A stretch of DNA of 64,000 bases from Bradyrhizobium sp. SZCCT0148 (GCF_018129985.1 NZ_JAFCKT010000005.1:62001-126000), one strand, 5' to 3'; counted from the stretch's first letter, positions 17,826 through 27,058 are shown. Numbers and translations are program-made. The notes: generated by a model from the letters alone, not told the origin.

Positions 17826-18644
17826 CAGTCTTTCGCCCCTGTTTCGCACCTGTCGCGGCCGGATGGTTGTTATGATGCCCGGCTCGGCAACGATGCTGTT
17901 TGACGACATTCCTTCCCGCGAACCGTTGTTATGGTTTCGATATTCGCGGGCAGCCCTACGCATTCAGTGCCTGCGTCTCGCAGGCCTGCTACTTCAACTC
18001 GATACTGAACGCTTACTGCGTGAGGCTCGGCGGGTGTGGTACGGATCACCTCGCGGAGCGGATTGAGAAACGACCTAGAACAGTTGCGCCAAGTTGCTCA
18101 TCGCGTCCGAACACTGCCGATTCTGTGTCGATCTCCTCGCCAACTGGCGAGAATCACTTGAGTAGGACCGTAACAATTGCCGATTTCCGATCAAGCGTGC
18201 GTAATAAAGCGTTTGCTACGTGTGCTTGATGCTGTTGGTTTGTTTCGGGTTGTTTCTTGATATATTCAAACGCATCAGTTGCTTCGGAAAACAAACTAGT
18301 TCTGCACACTGTCGGTTCTAAGGTTCCGCATCTCCGTACAATTACAGCTATTTTAACCGGTGCTGCGGATATGGCATATCGAACGGTTTTCAACCCGGGA
18401 TTGACTCGAGTGCGCGGTTGTCCACATGCGGCAATTCGACTCACGTGTGGCGGCGAGAGTCCAGCTTGGCAAAATCTTGGCGAGGGTGTGTCTTTCGAGT
18501 CGCACTCCCGCCACGTGCATGACGCGGTTGACAGATGCGACGCCGCATAGCGCGCGATGAGGGATCTTCGATGCGCACGTTTCAGGCAAGCTTCGGCACA
18601 TAACGTCACCGTTCGAAAGATCGAACCGAACGGAGCATTTTTAC
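17826..18644. other. Long AT-richer intergenic gap
   Basis: About 820 bases with no convincing gene. From roughly 18060 to 18640 the sequence is visibly less GC-rich than its surroundings, and short frames on both strands lack ribosome sites or recognisable protein character. Just before the next gene, GTTCGA (18611-18616) and TCGAAC (18621-18626) form a hairpin with a four-base loop. GGAG at 18632-18635 serves the ATG at 18645. The left end must hold the ftcR promoter. Confidence 0.6.
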
Positions 18645-19589
18645 ATGTTGTCCGATGGACAAGCTCGTCCCAGCGCGACCGCCGATGTTTCCGCAACGGC
18701 GAAGCCGGCTATTGAAGTACGCGAGACGGAGGTTGATCCGGCGCGAGCGCCCAGGCCTGCTGCGGGCACAAAGCGTGTGTCGGCCGCGGTGAGCGACGAA
18801 GTTCTCGCGAAGGAGGCACTCGAGGGCCTGAAACGCATTCGCGCCAAGGCGCGTCTCGACAAGATGGCGATCCCCAAGCCGGCGCCGACCGTGATCAAGC
18901 CGGCCATGATCGTCGCCAAGTCCCCACCGCCCCGTCCGACCTGGGTTGTGCCCCTCGCAACATTGGCGGTCGCCGCCATGTTGGTGGTCTGCGCCTGCAC
19001 CGGCGTGATCGCCTATCTCACGACGCAGCCCGCCCAGAACAACGTCGCAGCCAATACGGAGATCAGGAATCTGCGCGAGACGGTCGCGCATCTGCGCAAG
19101 CAAGTGTCGGGCGTGTCGGAAAATCTCGACGGCCTGCGGACCGCAGTGGATCAATCGAGCAAGGCGACCAATGACCGTTTCGGAAGGTTTGCCGAGAATT
19201 TGGACCGTATCGAGCGGGTGAGCTCGTCCTCGACGGTGAAGCTCGATAAGCTCGCTCAAGCGCAGGTTCAGGCGCCGGCCATCGTCCAATCGCAGCCCGC
19301 GCCACAGCAAGGGGCGATGGTGGCCTCGGTCGCAGCGCCGGAGATCACGGGTTCGGTGTCACCGACCGAGCGCGCGCTGGCGCCGCGAAAGGTGATCAAG
19401 GGCTGGTCGGTCCGCCAGGCCTATGAAGGCATTGCGATCCTGCAGAGCCCGAACGGCGTCATCGAAGCGGTGCTGGGACAGCAAGTGCCCGGACTTGGCC
19501 GCATCGAAGAGATCAGGAGCGAGAACGGGCGTCTGGTCGTGGAGGCGAGCGGCGGCGTCATCTATTCGTCACGCAAAGCAACGCCGTGA
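18645..19589 (+). CDS. Unknown inner-membrane coiled-coil protein
   Basis: A 314-residue protein not assigned to a family. The cytoplasmic part (residues 1-98) is Ala/Lys/Pro-rich. One membrane helix lies at about 99-124 (VVPLATLAVAAMLVV). The following segment (about 135-195) is a predicted coiled coil (EIRNLRETVAHLRKQVSGVSE). The last 70 residues form a small beta-rich domain (VIKGWSVRQAYEGIAIL, then GQQVPGLGRIEEI). The topology resembles periplasmic alignment or secretion accessory proteins such as those of pilus systems, but no function can be named. It faces the MarR gene, with 15 bases between stops. Confidence 0.8.
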   Translation: MLSDGQARPSATADVSATAKPAIEVRETEVDPARAPRPAAGTKRVSAAVSDEVLAKEALEGLKRIRAKARLDKMAIPKPAPTVIKPAMIVAKSPPPRPTWVVPLATLAVAAMLVVCACTGVIAYLTTQPAQNNVAANTEIRNLRETVAHLRKQVSGVSENLDGLRTAVDQSSKATNDRFGRFAENLDRIERVSSSSTVKLDKLAQAQVQAPAIVQSQPAPQQGAMVASVAAPEITGSVSPTERALAPRKVIKGWSVRQAYEGIAILQSPNGVIEAVLGQQVPGLGRIEEIRSENGRLVVEASGGVIYSSRKATP

Positions 19590-19604
19590 TCGGGGGGCGG
19601 TCCT

Positions 19605-20183
19605 CTATTGGCGGTGATGTTCGAAGCTGGTGCATAGCAGATCGACCTCCGCTTCAGCGATCGGCGAGCGAAACAGGCGGCAGCTGAACTCGGCCGCTGT
19701 CTTGCTGTCGGTGGCGGTGCGCTCCTCCCGAAGGAAGATGCATCGCTTGCACACGTCGGTGTGGTGCCGCTGCTCGGCCGCGTCCGACTGATCCAGCACG
19801 TGCCGGAACGTGTCGCGGAAGCGGATTTTGACCTCTTCGTCGAGGACGGCGATCGCGTCGACCAGAACGTTGACGGGATCGCGCACCAGGAATTTCTTGC
19901 CTTGCTGCGTCACGCTCAGCATCACCGAGCGCTTGTCGGTGGCCGAGCGTTTCCGCTCGATATAGCCCAACCGCTCGAGCTCCCCGATGATGAACGAGGC
20001 GGTGCCGCGCGTGGTGCCGACGTAGCTCGCGAGCGCCGAAGGCGTCCGGGAAAAACGGTTGGCGCGGGAGAGGAAGCGCAGCGCCATCCACTCGCGGTCG
20101 CGCAAGCCGTGCTTGGTGCCTTCGAACCACAGGATCCGTGCAACCTGTTCCAGCAGTTCAATTGATTCGCGAGCCAAATTCAT
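19605..20183 (-). CDS. MarR-family transcriptional regulator
   Basis: A 192-residue winged-helix regulator. The DNA-binding part is at about residues 25-95 and includes TPSALASYVGTTRGTASFI and the wing LGYIERKRSATDKRS, typical of MarR proteins. The C-terminal third is unusual, with a pair of cysteines (CKRCIFLREE) and a later CRLF segment that could sense redox state or bind metal. It reads away from a large gap that holds repeated TTCAATT sites over its own start, suggesting autoregulation. Confidence 0.85.
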   Translation of the reverse strand: MNLARESIELLEQVARILWFEGTKHGLRDREWMALRFLSRANRFSRTPSALASYVGTTRGTASFIIGELERLGYIERKRSATDKRSVMLSVTQQGKKFLVRDPVNVLVDAIAVLDEEVKIRFRDTFRHVLDQSDAAEQRHHTDVCKRCIFLREERTATDSKTAAEFSCRLFRSPIAEAEVDLLCTSFEHHRQ

Positions 20184-20218
20184 TTCAATTCCAGATCGGA
20201 TAAACTTTATTCAATTGA
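20157..20218. promoter_or_regulatory. Three spaced TTCAATT sites at MarR promoter
   Basis: TTCAATT occurs at 20157, 20184 and 20210. The outer two extend to the near-palindrome TTCAATTGA. The start-to-start spacings are 27 and 26 bases. The sites straddle the MarR start codon (20183) and its upstream region, the arrangement expected of a self-binding repressor. This is read from sequence only; binding is inferred. Confidence 0.45.
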
Positions 20219-20903
20219 GCCTTCGGATGCGCAATCTGTGTGGACGAGAATGAAGTTCTCGCGTGCCCCTTCGTCCGTTGCCGGATGGCGGAGCGCGCGT
20301 GGGAGAAGCCCTCTGCGGAGATGGGACTTCCGGCCGTGGAACTACGGCGTCGCGAAGAAAGTTCGAGTAAATCGCACGGCTCAAGTCCTCTGAAAATTTC
20401 AATCAAAATCACGACGGCCTGCGCCTGATCGACGGTGATGTGCGGTGCGTGAGCAACATGATGTGTCAATTCCACCGCTGCGGTATCCATTTGTTGCGGG
20501 TGAGCGTGTCGAACGTGCACGCATGTACATCCGCTGCAGCACATGGCGGTGCGGCCGGCCGGGAGAGAACCCTGTCTTTTCGGTTAATGGATGTTGCAAT
20601 GCGGTGTGGCTAGACGGTTAAGCCCGGCACACCAGCGATCGGATCGTCAGAGTGTCGTTGGGTATCGCAACAGCAGCGCCGCTCAGCTCAAGTCTGCGGA
20701 ACTGCCGCCACCGTTGTCTCCTGCGTGCCGCAGTCGCTAGACTTGGTCGCAACGGGCAGCCGAGGCCGCGCCGCTGAAGAAAACGGGAGGCCCAAGTTGA
20801 AAGCACGCGCGCTCGCAGGCTGGTGATTTGCGTTTCGCCGGCGATTATTGGCGAATGCGTCGCCCGGGGGAGGGCACCATGCGCAGCAGGAAGGGATAGA
20901 TTG
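20184..20903. other. Intergenic gap of about 720 bases
   Basis: The gap lies between the divergently transcribed MarR gene and the dienelactone hydrolase. Beyond the TTCAATT sites at its left edge nothing coding was supported; short frames on both strands lack ribosome sites and protein character. AGGAAGGG at 20888-20895 is the ribosome site for the downstream gene. Confidence 0.5.
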
Positions 20904-21791
20904 ATGAGCTTCGAAACCACCATGACTTCGGACGTTGTCGGGCTGACCAAAGTCGCCCCGGTCTCGCGCCGCGGTTTCATGAGCGCCACCGCGGCCGTCG
21001 CCGCCGGCTACACGCTTGCGGCGGGGCCCGTGCGCGCCGAGGCGATCGCGACCGACACCAACGGCCTGCAGGCCGGCGACGCCAGGATCAAGGTCGGCTC
21101 CGAAGAGATGCCCGCCTATTTCGCCCGTCCCGCCGGCAACACCAAGGCGCCGGTGATCATCGTCGCGATGGAGATTTTCGGACTGCATGAGTACATCAAG
21201 GACGTGACGCGGCGCCTCGCCAAGCTTGGCGCGTTCGCCGTTGCGCCCGACTATTATTTCCGCAAGGGCACCGACCTGACCAAGGTCTCGGATATCAAGG
21301 AGCTCCTGCCGATCGTCAATGCCAAGCCGGACGCCGAGCTGTTGTCCGATCTGGACGCCACGGCGGCGTGGGCGGGATCGCAGGGCGGCGACGCCACCAG
21401 GCTCGGCATCATCGGCTTCTGCCGGGGCGGCCGCACGGTCTGGGAATATGCCGCCCACAGCGGCACGCTCAAGGCCGGCGTGGCGTTCTACGGCACGGTG
21501 GTCGATCCCGCCAATCCGCTCTGGCCGAAGAGCCCGATGCAACTCGCGCCCGAGATGAAAGCGCCGGTGCTCGGCCTCTATGGCGGCGCCGATACCGGCA
21601 TTCCGGTCGCCCAGGTCGAGCAGATGAAGGCGGCGCTGGCGGAGAACAAGAAGACGGCCGAATTCAAGATCTACCCCGAAGCGCCGCACGGATTCCATGC
21701 CGACTATCGCAGCAGCTACCGCAAGGACGCTGCGGAGGACGCCTGGAAGCAGGCCGAGGCGTGGTTCAAGAAGTATGGCGTCCTGAGCTGA
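20904..21791 (+). CDS. Tat-exported dienelactone hydrolase family protein
   Basis: A 295-residue alpha/beta hydrolase of the carboxymethylenebutenolidase type. The triad is visible: Cys173 in GFCRGG, Asp230 in YGGADTG, and His262 in APHGFHADY. A twin-arginine signal (SRRGFM, residues 21-26, followed by an Ala-rich helix and a cut near AEA) implies export of the folded enzyme, which is unusual for a ring-cleavage hydrolase. The ATG at 20904 follows AGGAAGGG; an upstream in-frame start would disrupt the signal. The physiological ester is unknown. Confidence 0.85.
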   Translation: MSFETTMTSDVVGLTKVAPVSRRGFMSATAAVAAGYTLAAGPVRAEAIATDTNGLQAGDARIKVGSEEMPAYFARPAGNTKAPVIIVAMEIFGLHEYIKDVTRRLAKLGAFAVAPDYYFRKGTDLTKVSDIKELLPIVNAKPDAELLSDLDATAAWAGSQGGDATRLGIIGFCRGGRTVWEYAAHSGTLKAGVAFYGTVVDPANPLWPKSPMQLAPEMKAPVLGLYGGADTGIPVAQVEQMKAALAENKKTAEFKIYPEAPHGFHADYRSSYRKDAAEDAWKQAEAWFKKYGVLS

Positions 21792-21804
21792 CGCCTGGAC
21801 AAGC

Positions 21805-21838
21805 AAAGGGCGGCCCGATTGGCCGCCCTTTCTCTTTT
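21805..21838 (+). terminator. Rho-independent terminator
   Basis: An 11-bp perfect stem, AAAGGGCGGCC (21805-21815) against GGCCGCCCTTT (21821-21831), with loop CGATT, followed by CTCTTTT. It lies 13 bases after the dienelactone hydrolase stop and before the facing serine hydrolase stop, and would serve both strands. Confidence 0.85.
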
Positions 21839-21852
21839 GGGTCAAGCCCGTC

Positions 21853-23121
21853 TCACTTCGTCATCGCGCCGTAGACGATGTCCTGGACCTGCTCGCGATA
21901 ATACTTCCTGAGCTCGCCGGGCGCGGCCGTTCCCACGACGACCACAAGACGCTCCTTGGGATCGCAGAAGAACTGGGTTCCGTAGGCGCCGTTCCAGCTG
22001 AACTCGCCGGGATTGCCGGGGACCGACGACAGACCCTCACTGGTCCGAACCGCGACTGAAAGGCCGAAGCCGAAGCCGGCGCGATGCGGCTCGACATTGG
22101 CCACCTTGTTCTTGATCTCGGGGCCGAGATGGTTGGTCGTCATGTGATGCACGGTCTTCGGGCCGAGGATGCGCTGGCCGTCGAGCTCGCCGCCGTTGAG
22201 CAGCATCTGTCCGAAGCGGATGTAGTCGCCGACCGTCGCGAACGAGCACGCGCCGCCGCAATCGAATTTGGTCGGGGTGTCCAGCAGCTTGATCGCCTGC
22301 GGCTTGCCCGTCAGCGGATCCTTGCCGAACGGACGGGCGAGACGCGGGCGCTGCGCGTCGGTTGGGTGGAAGGTTGCGTCTGTCATGCCAAGCGGCTGCC
22401 AGACATTGGCGGCCAGATATTCGCCGAGCTTCTGCTCGCCCACCTTCTCGACGACGGCGCCGAGCACGTCGATCGAAAAGCCGTATTCGAATTCGGTCGA
22501 GGGCTGATGCGCCAGCGGCAGCTTGGTGATGCGGTCGATGAAGGCCTGGGTATCGCCCTCGATCGCCGGCGCTGTGCCGTCAGGATATTGCCGCGCCACT
22601 GGGCTCGATGAGTCCGGGCGACCGCCATACATCAATCCGGAGGTGTGCCGGTAGAGATCGTGGATGAAGATCGGCGTGGACTGCGGCTCCAGCTTGAGCG
22701 AACCGTTGGCCTCGGTCACGCCGACCTTCATGTCGGCAAAGCCGGGATAGTAATCGGACAGCTTGGCCTGGAGCGGCAGCCGTCCCTGCTCCATCAGTGT
22801 CAGGCCCGCGACCGCCGCCATCGGCTTGGTCATCGAGGCCAGCGCGAAGATCGCATCGACCGGCATCTGCGTGCCCTTGTCGGGATCGAGCATGCCGTAG
22901 GCCTTGTAGTGCACGAGCTTGCCGTCGCGTGCGACGGCGACGACCGCACCGGGGACGCGCTTGGAAGCGATCTCGCGGGCGAAGAAATTGTCGAGGCGCG
23001 CAAGACCCTGACTGGAGAAACCGACGTCGGCGGGTTTGGCTTCTGGCAGCGGCGCGGCGCTGGCCGCGCCGAATGTGATGACGGCAACCGCCGTCGCGAT
23101 CACAGCGATCGTCTTCTTCAT
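21853..23121 (-). CDS. Exported serine hydrolase, class C beta-lactamase fold
   Basis: A 422-residue penicillin-binding/beta-lactamase-fold hydrolase. The signal peptide MKKTIAVIATAVAVITFGAA ends near residue 22. The nucleophile motif SMTK (Ser96-Lys99) is followed by a YGF segment in place of YxN and a C-terminal domain with NGAYGTQFF. EstB-type esterases and D-aminopeptidases share this fold, so it is more likely an esterase or peptidase than a resistance enzyme. The ATG at 23121 follows GGGAGGA; a Met five codons upstream is less likely. Confidence 0.82.
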   Translation of the reverse strand: MKKTIAVIATAVAVITFGAASAAPLPEAKPADVGFSSQGLARLDNFFAREIASKRVPGAVVAVARDGKLVHYKAYGMLDPDKGTQMPVDAIFALASMTKPMAAVAGLTLMEQGRLPLQAKLSDYYPGFADMKVGVTEANGSLKLEPQSTPIFIHDLYRHTSGLMYGGRPDSSSPVARQYPDGTAPAIEGDTQAFIDRITKLPLAHQPSTEFEYGFSIDVLGAVVEKVGEQKLGEYLAANVWQPLGMTDATFHPTDAQRPRLARPFGKDPLTGKPQAIKLLDTPTKFDCGGACSFATVGDYIRFGQMLLNGGELDGQRILGPKTVHHMTTNHLGPEIKNKVANVEPHRAGFGFGLSVAVRTSEGLSSVPGNPGEFSWNGAYGTQFFCDPKERLVVVVGTAAPGELRKYYREQVQDIVYGAMTK

Positions 23122-23241
23122 TATGTCCTCCCGCACGAGCTCCTTGTGTGAGTGGCTCGCTGGACGCCTAGATCACGATTGTACCGGCGCGAAGTCAAGC
23201 GCGAGCGGAGCATGCCTGGGACGCGTCGGAGATGCTGGAAC

Positions 23242-24084
23242 CTATCGCGCTTCGCCTGCGTGCCACAGCGTATTGAGGCCGTGCCGATAGGTCGGATGGA
23301 CGAGCGCGACCCCGAGCTCTCGCTTCAGTTTCGCATTCGAAACGCGGGCGCTGCTGGAATAGAAGCTGCGCGCCATCGCCGACATCTCGGCCGTCGCGAA
23401 ATCCTCTTCCGGCGGCGGCGCAACGCCCATCAGTTCAGCCGCATAGGTGATCACGTCTTGCGGCGGAGCCGGCTCGTCGTCGCACACGTTCCAGATGCCG
23501 CCGCTTCCGTGTTGAATGGCGGCCATGATCGCGCCCGCGATATCGTCGACATGGATGCGGTTGAAGACCTGGCCGGGCTTGATGATGCGCCGGGCCGTTC
23601 CCGCCCGCAGCGTCGCCAGCGCGTTGCGGCCCGGGCCGTAGATGCCAGCAAGCCGGAGGATAGCGGCATCGCCGATGTCCATCCAGGCCTGCTCGGCCGC
23701 AACCCGCATGCGGGCGCGGTCGAGCGTCGACTGCGGCGGGGTGCTCTCGTCGACCCAGCCGCCGTCGTGATCGCCGTAGACGCCGATGGTGGAGAGATAA
23801 ACGACCTTGCGGCGGCTCGCCGCTATTGCGTCGCCGAAGGCCGCGATGGCGGGATCGCCGGTGGTACCAGGCGGGATCGATACCAGAAGCACGTTGGCGT
23901 CACGAATCTGCTCGACTGTCTCGCGTGCGGGGGATCCACCCGAAAAGGCGTGCAGCTCGATGCCGGCGAGGCCATCCCGCTTTGCGGGATCGCGCACCGT
24001 GCCGGCGATATGCGAGAAGCTGCCGCCATGTTTGCGGGCAAAGTGCCGGGCGCTGTAGCCGAGGCCGAGGATGAAGAGCCGCAT
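23242..24084 (-). CDS. NAD(P)-dependent epimerase/SDR-like protein (YeeZ type)
   Basis: A 280-residue extended SDR-fold protein. The N-terminal dinucleotide site is LGLGYSARHFA. It contains YLSTIGVYGDHDGGWVDE, then LRLAGIYGPGRNAL and NRIHVDDIA, which are landmarks of the YeeZ branch of nucleoside-sugar epimerase-like proteins. The usual catalytic YxxxK is not evident, as in other YeeZ-type proteins. Its substrate is unknown. It stands alone, divergent from the CbbY-like gene. Confidence 0.78.
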   Translation of the reverse strand: MRLFILGLGYSARHFARKHGGSFSHIAGTVRDPAKRDGLAGIELHAFSGGSPARETVEQIRDANVLLVSIPPGTTGDPAIAAFGDAIAASRRKVVYLSTIGVYGDHDGGWVDESTPPQSTLDRARMRVAAEQAWMDIGDAAILRLAGIYGPGRNALATLRAGTARRIIKPGQVFNRIHVDDIAGAIMAAIQHGSGGIWNVCDDEPAPPQDVITYAAELMGVAPPPEEDFATAEMSAMARSFYSSSARVSNAKLKRELGVALVHPTYRHGLNTLWHAGEAR

Positions 24085-24227
24085 GCGTCTCCCGTGCTAG
24101 TCAAAAGTTCCCGCGCAAGCTGCGCGTCCTCTGCTCATAAGAGATTTTTGGGTCCGGCAAAAGATATTGCGATTTGTCTCGTCTTCGTTGCCGGGCGATG
24201 TTCGGCTGTCACCGGGAGGCACCGATC

Positions 24228-24980
24228 ATGCAGGCACAGGCGCTGGCTTTCGCACCGGCGGATGCCAATGAGCTGATCCGGCGCGCGGTCGCGCTGATTT
24301 TCGACGTCGACGGCACCCTGGCCGAGACCGAGGAACTGCATCGGCGAGCCTTCAACCATGCCTTCGCCCACCACGGTCTTGGCTGGCAGTGGGACCGCGC
24401 TCTCTACAAGGACCTGCTGCGGGTGACCGGTGGCAAGGAGCGCATGCGCGCCTATCACGCACGGCTGGGAGGCGCGGCGCCGCTGTCGGACGGGGACATC
24501 GCGGAACTTCACCGCATCAAGACCGCGCATTACGCCGGGCTGGTCGAATCCGGTTGCTGTCCCCTCAGGCCGGGCGTGATCGAACTGCTCGCCGCGGCGC
24601 AGGCGCGGGGCCAGCGGCTTGCGATTGCGACCACGACCTCGCACGGCAATATCGATGCGCTGTTGTCGCAGGCGCTGGGGCCGGGCTGGGCAGCCGGGTT
24701 CGACGCCATCGTCGCCGGTGACGACGTCAGGCACAAGAAACCCGCGCCGGACGTCTATCTGGAAACCCTGGCGCGGCTGAAGCTGGGCGGCGCCGACTGC
24801 GTCGCCATCGAGGATTCCGCCAACGGGCTGATCGCAGCCTCGCGCGCCGGCATTCCGGTGCTGATCAGCCGCAGCATGTTCTTTGCGGATGATGATTTTT
24901 CCGCGGCGCGGTGCGTGCTGGACAACCTGTCGGAACTTGCGGCCAACCCAAAAATGGAAAAACAACCCCATGCACAGTAG
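24228..24980 (+). CDS. HAD-family phosphatase, CbbY-like
   Basis: A 250-residue haloacid dehalogenase-type hydrolase close to CbbY, the xylulose-1,5-bisphosphate phosphatase that protects Rubisco. The catalytic pair Asp26/Asp28 lies in FDVDGTLAETEELH. The cap domain follows, then TTTSH (motif II), HKKPAPDVYL (motif III) and IEDSANG (motif IV). The ATG at 24228 follows GGGAGG. No calvin-cycle genes are in the window, so its substrate is unclear. Confidence 0.85.
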   Translation: MQAQALAFAPADANELIRRAVALIFDVDGTLAETEELHRRAFNHAFAHHGLGWQWDRALYKDLLRVTGGKERMRAYHARLGGAAPLSDGDIAELHRIKTAHYAGLVESGCCPLRPGVIELLAAAQARGQRLAIATTTSHGNIDALLSQALGPGWAAGFDAIVAGDDVRHKKPAPDVYLETLARLKLGGADCVAIEDSANGLIAASRAGIPVLISRSMFFADDDFSAARCVLDNLSELAANPKMEKQPHAQ

Positions 24981-25004
24981 ATCGCGCCGGCCTGCCGGTC
25001 GCGG

Positions 25005-25412
25005 TCAGTGCACCCGGTGGCTCGCTCTATCGTCTTCAGCCTGTTCGACAATCTGCGCGATCGGGCTCGACTGGTGGTGCACCAGGCGCCACTCGTCGCC
25101 GACGCGGCGAAAATGGTTGGCGGCGGCCAAAGCGGTGCCGTCGACGATCTCGATGCAGAGCACGCGGGCGCTGTCGCCGTCGACGATGACCTGCGGCTCG
25201 GCGCAGACGATCTGGGGCCGCTCCGGGTTTTGCAGGATGTCGCGCCAGCTTCCGATCACGGTGGCACGGCCGATGATGGCCGGCCAACCGGGATGGATGC
25301 AGGAAATGGCGTCGTCGGCCGCCCACATCCGTTCCATGCCGTCGAAATCGCCGGTCGAAAACGCGGCGTAGAAGGCCGCGTTGGCGGCGATGATCTTGCT
25401 GTCCTTTGCCAT
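25005..25412 (-). CDS. SnoaL-like / NTF2-fold small protein
   Basis: A 135-residue protein with the cone-shaped NTF2/SnoaL fold pattern: N-terminal helix NAAFYAAFSTGDFDGMERMW, then CIHPGWPAIIGRATV and a beta sheet ending GDEWRLVHHQSSP. Related stand-alone domains include isomerases, binding proteins and DUF4440 members; the pair of histidines near the end is typical. The start at 25412 (MAKDSKII) gives the family N terminus; the open frame continues upstream into the neighbour but is not coding. Function unknown. Confidence 0.78.
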   Translation of the reverse strand: MAKDSKIIAANAAFYAAFSTGDFDGMERMWAADDAISCIHPGWPAIIGRATVIGSWRDILQNPERPQIVCAEPQVIVDGDSARVLCIEIVDGTALAAANHFRRVGDEWRLVHHQSSPIAQIVEQAEDDRASHRVH

Positions 25413-25510
25413 TGCTCTCGGGTGGGGCAAGGACAGCCAAAAATCAAGCGCGACTTCCGTTCGACTTTGCGTCCGATTTGGACCGCAGTGCAGCATTGCC
25501 CGATTAATGT

Positions 25511-26995
25511 TCAGGCCGAGACCAGCGTCTCCACGGCCCGCCGCGCACCGTCCCGGTAGAGACGCGCGAGCGCCGTGGTCACGGCCTCGCGCAGGGGCGG
25601 CTCCGAGCCCAGCGGTCCGAAGACCTTCTGAACCCCGAGCAAGGCGGGCGCGAGCCGCTCGGCAACGGGCCCGGCTTCGCGCGTGAGCGCGGCCAACTCG
25701 GCGGCAAGGGGATCGCGCACGTCGATGGCGCGGCCCTGCTCGTCTGTTGCGGTGACGTAGCGCATCCAGCCGGCGACCGCGAGCGCATGCGTTGCGATCG
25801 GCAGGTTCCTGGCGAGGCGGTCCTGCATCGCGCCGAGCAGGCGCTGTGGGAGCTTCTGCGAGCCGTCCATCGCGATCTGCCAGGTGCGATGATGCAGCGC
25901 CGGATTGGCGAAGCGCCTGAGAAGTGAGGCGCGGTAGGCGGCGAGGTCGGTACCTGCCGGCATCGTCAGCGTCACTGCGGCGTCCTCCATCACCCGCGCG
26001 GCCAGCCGCGCGAAATGCGGATCCTGCATGCTGTCGGCAATGGTCTCGTAGCCAGAGAGGTAGCCGAGATAGGCCAGCGCGGAATGGCTGGCGTTGAGCA
26101 GCCGCAGCTTCATCAGCTCGAACGGCTTGACGTCGGTGACGAGCTCGACACCGGCGGCGGCGAGATTTGGCCGGCCCGCGGTGAAGCGATCCTCCACCAC
26201 CCATTGCGTGAACGGCTCGGTAATCACAGGCCAGGCGTCGCGCACGCCGAGCGCGTTGGCGACCGCATCGCGATCGCTATCCGTCGTCTCCGGCACGATG
26301 CGATCGACCATGGTGGAAGGGAACGCGGCGTTGTCCGCGATCCACTTTCCGAGGTCCCTGGACCGGAGCGCGGCGAATTGCGTCACGATGCGCTGCACGG
26401 TGTGGCCGTTGGCGGCGAGGTTGTCGCAGCACAGCACTGTGAAGGGCAGGGCGCCAAGCGCGCGCCGGCGCGCCAGCGCCGCGACGATGAAGCCGGGCGC
26501 CGAGCGCGGCGCGTCGAAATTGTTGAGGTCGTGCACCACGTCAGGATGCCGCTCGTCGAGATCGCCGGTCTGCGGCGTGTGGCAATAACCCTTCTCGGTC
26601 ACGGTGAGCGAGACGATGCGAATGGCGGGATCGGCCATCCGCTCGACCAGCGCTGCCGGATTTTCGCGCGCGACGACACTGTCGAGCAACGCGCCGATCA
26701 CGCGGTGCTCGGTGCCTTCGGCGGCACGCACGGCAACGGTGTAGAGGTGATCCTGTGGGGCGAGCGCGTCGCGCGTATCCGGGCTGCGCAGGCTGGCGCC
26801 GACGATGCCCCAGGATGCGGCGCCTGCAGCGAGGCAATCGTCGACGACGACGGCCTGATGCGCGCGATGAAACGCGCCAAGGCCGAGATGCACGATGCCG
26901 GGCGTGACACGCGAACGGTCGTAGGCCGGGCGGCGGACGCTGCGTGGCAGCCGGTCGAGAGTGGCAAAGCCAAGGCGCATTGAACTCGGGCCCAT
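25511..26995 (-). CDS. Mannitol dehydrogenase family, likely fructuronate reductase
   Basis: A polyol-specific long-chain dehydrogenase of 494 residues; the family includes UxuB, mannitol 2-dehydrogenase and altronate oxidoreductase. NAD-binding start HLGLGAFHRAHQAVV. Catalytic signature KLRLLNASHSALAY matches K-x4-N-x2-H. Beside uxuA, the likely reaction is D-fructuronate to D-mannonate. The ATG at 26995 is preferred because GGGGAGA lies seven bases ahead; a second Met is at 26980. It is transcribed away from the GntR gene through the shared palindromic control region. Confidence 0.85.
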   Translation of the reverse strand: MGPSSMRLGFATLDRLPRSVRRPAYDRSRVTPGIVHLGLGAFHRAHQAVVVDDCLAAGAASWGIVGASLRSPDTRDALAPQDHLYTVAVRAAEGTEHRVIGALLDSVVARENPAALVERMADPAIRIVSLTVTEKGYCHTPQTGDLDERHPDVVHDLNNFDAPRSAPGFIVAALARRRALGALPFTVLCCDNLAANGHTVQRIVTQFAALRSRDLGKWIADNAAFPSTMVDRIVPETTDSDRDAVANALGVRDAWPVITEPFTQWVVEDRFTAGRPNLAAAGVELVTDVKPFELMKLRLLNASHSALAYLGYLSGYETIADSMQDPHFARLAARVMEDAAVTLTMPAGTDLAAYRASLLRRFANPALHHRTWQIAMDGSQKLPQRLLGAMQDRLARNLPIATHALAVAGWMRYVTATDEQGRAIDVRDPLAAELAALTREAGPVAERLAPALLGVQKVFGPLGSEPPLREAVTTALARLYRDGARRAVETLVSA

Positions 26996-27058
26996 CGACG
27001 TCTCCCCTTGTTTTGCCGCTGCTTGACATGGCGCCCATATCAGGTCAATGCTCCGGTC

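Noticed and set aside
18154..18696. A 180-residue minus-strand frame in the AT-rich gap
   Set aside because: It overlaps the start of the supported gene at 18645, lacks a ribosome site and has no protein-like hydrophobic pattern.
21853..23121. Beta-lactam resistance gene
   Set aside because: The SxxK motif is shared with many esterases and peptidases; the usual KTG and YxN patterns of class C enzymes are not clear.
25413..26204. N-terminal extension of the SnoaL-like protein into the dehydrogenase gene
   Set aside because: The extension is Arg/Ala-rich shadow sequence; the family N terminus begins at 25412.
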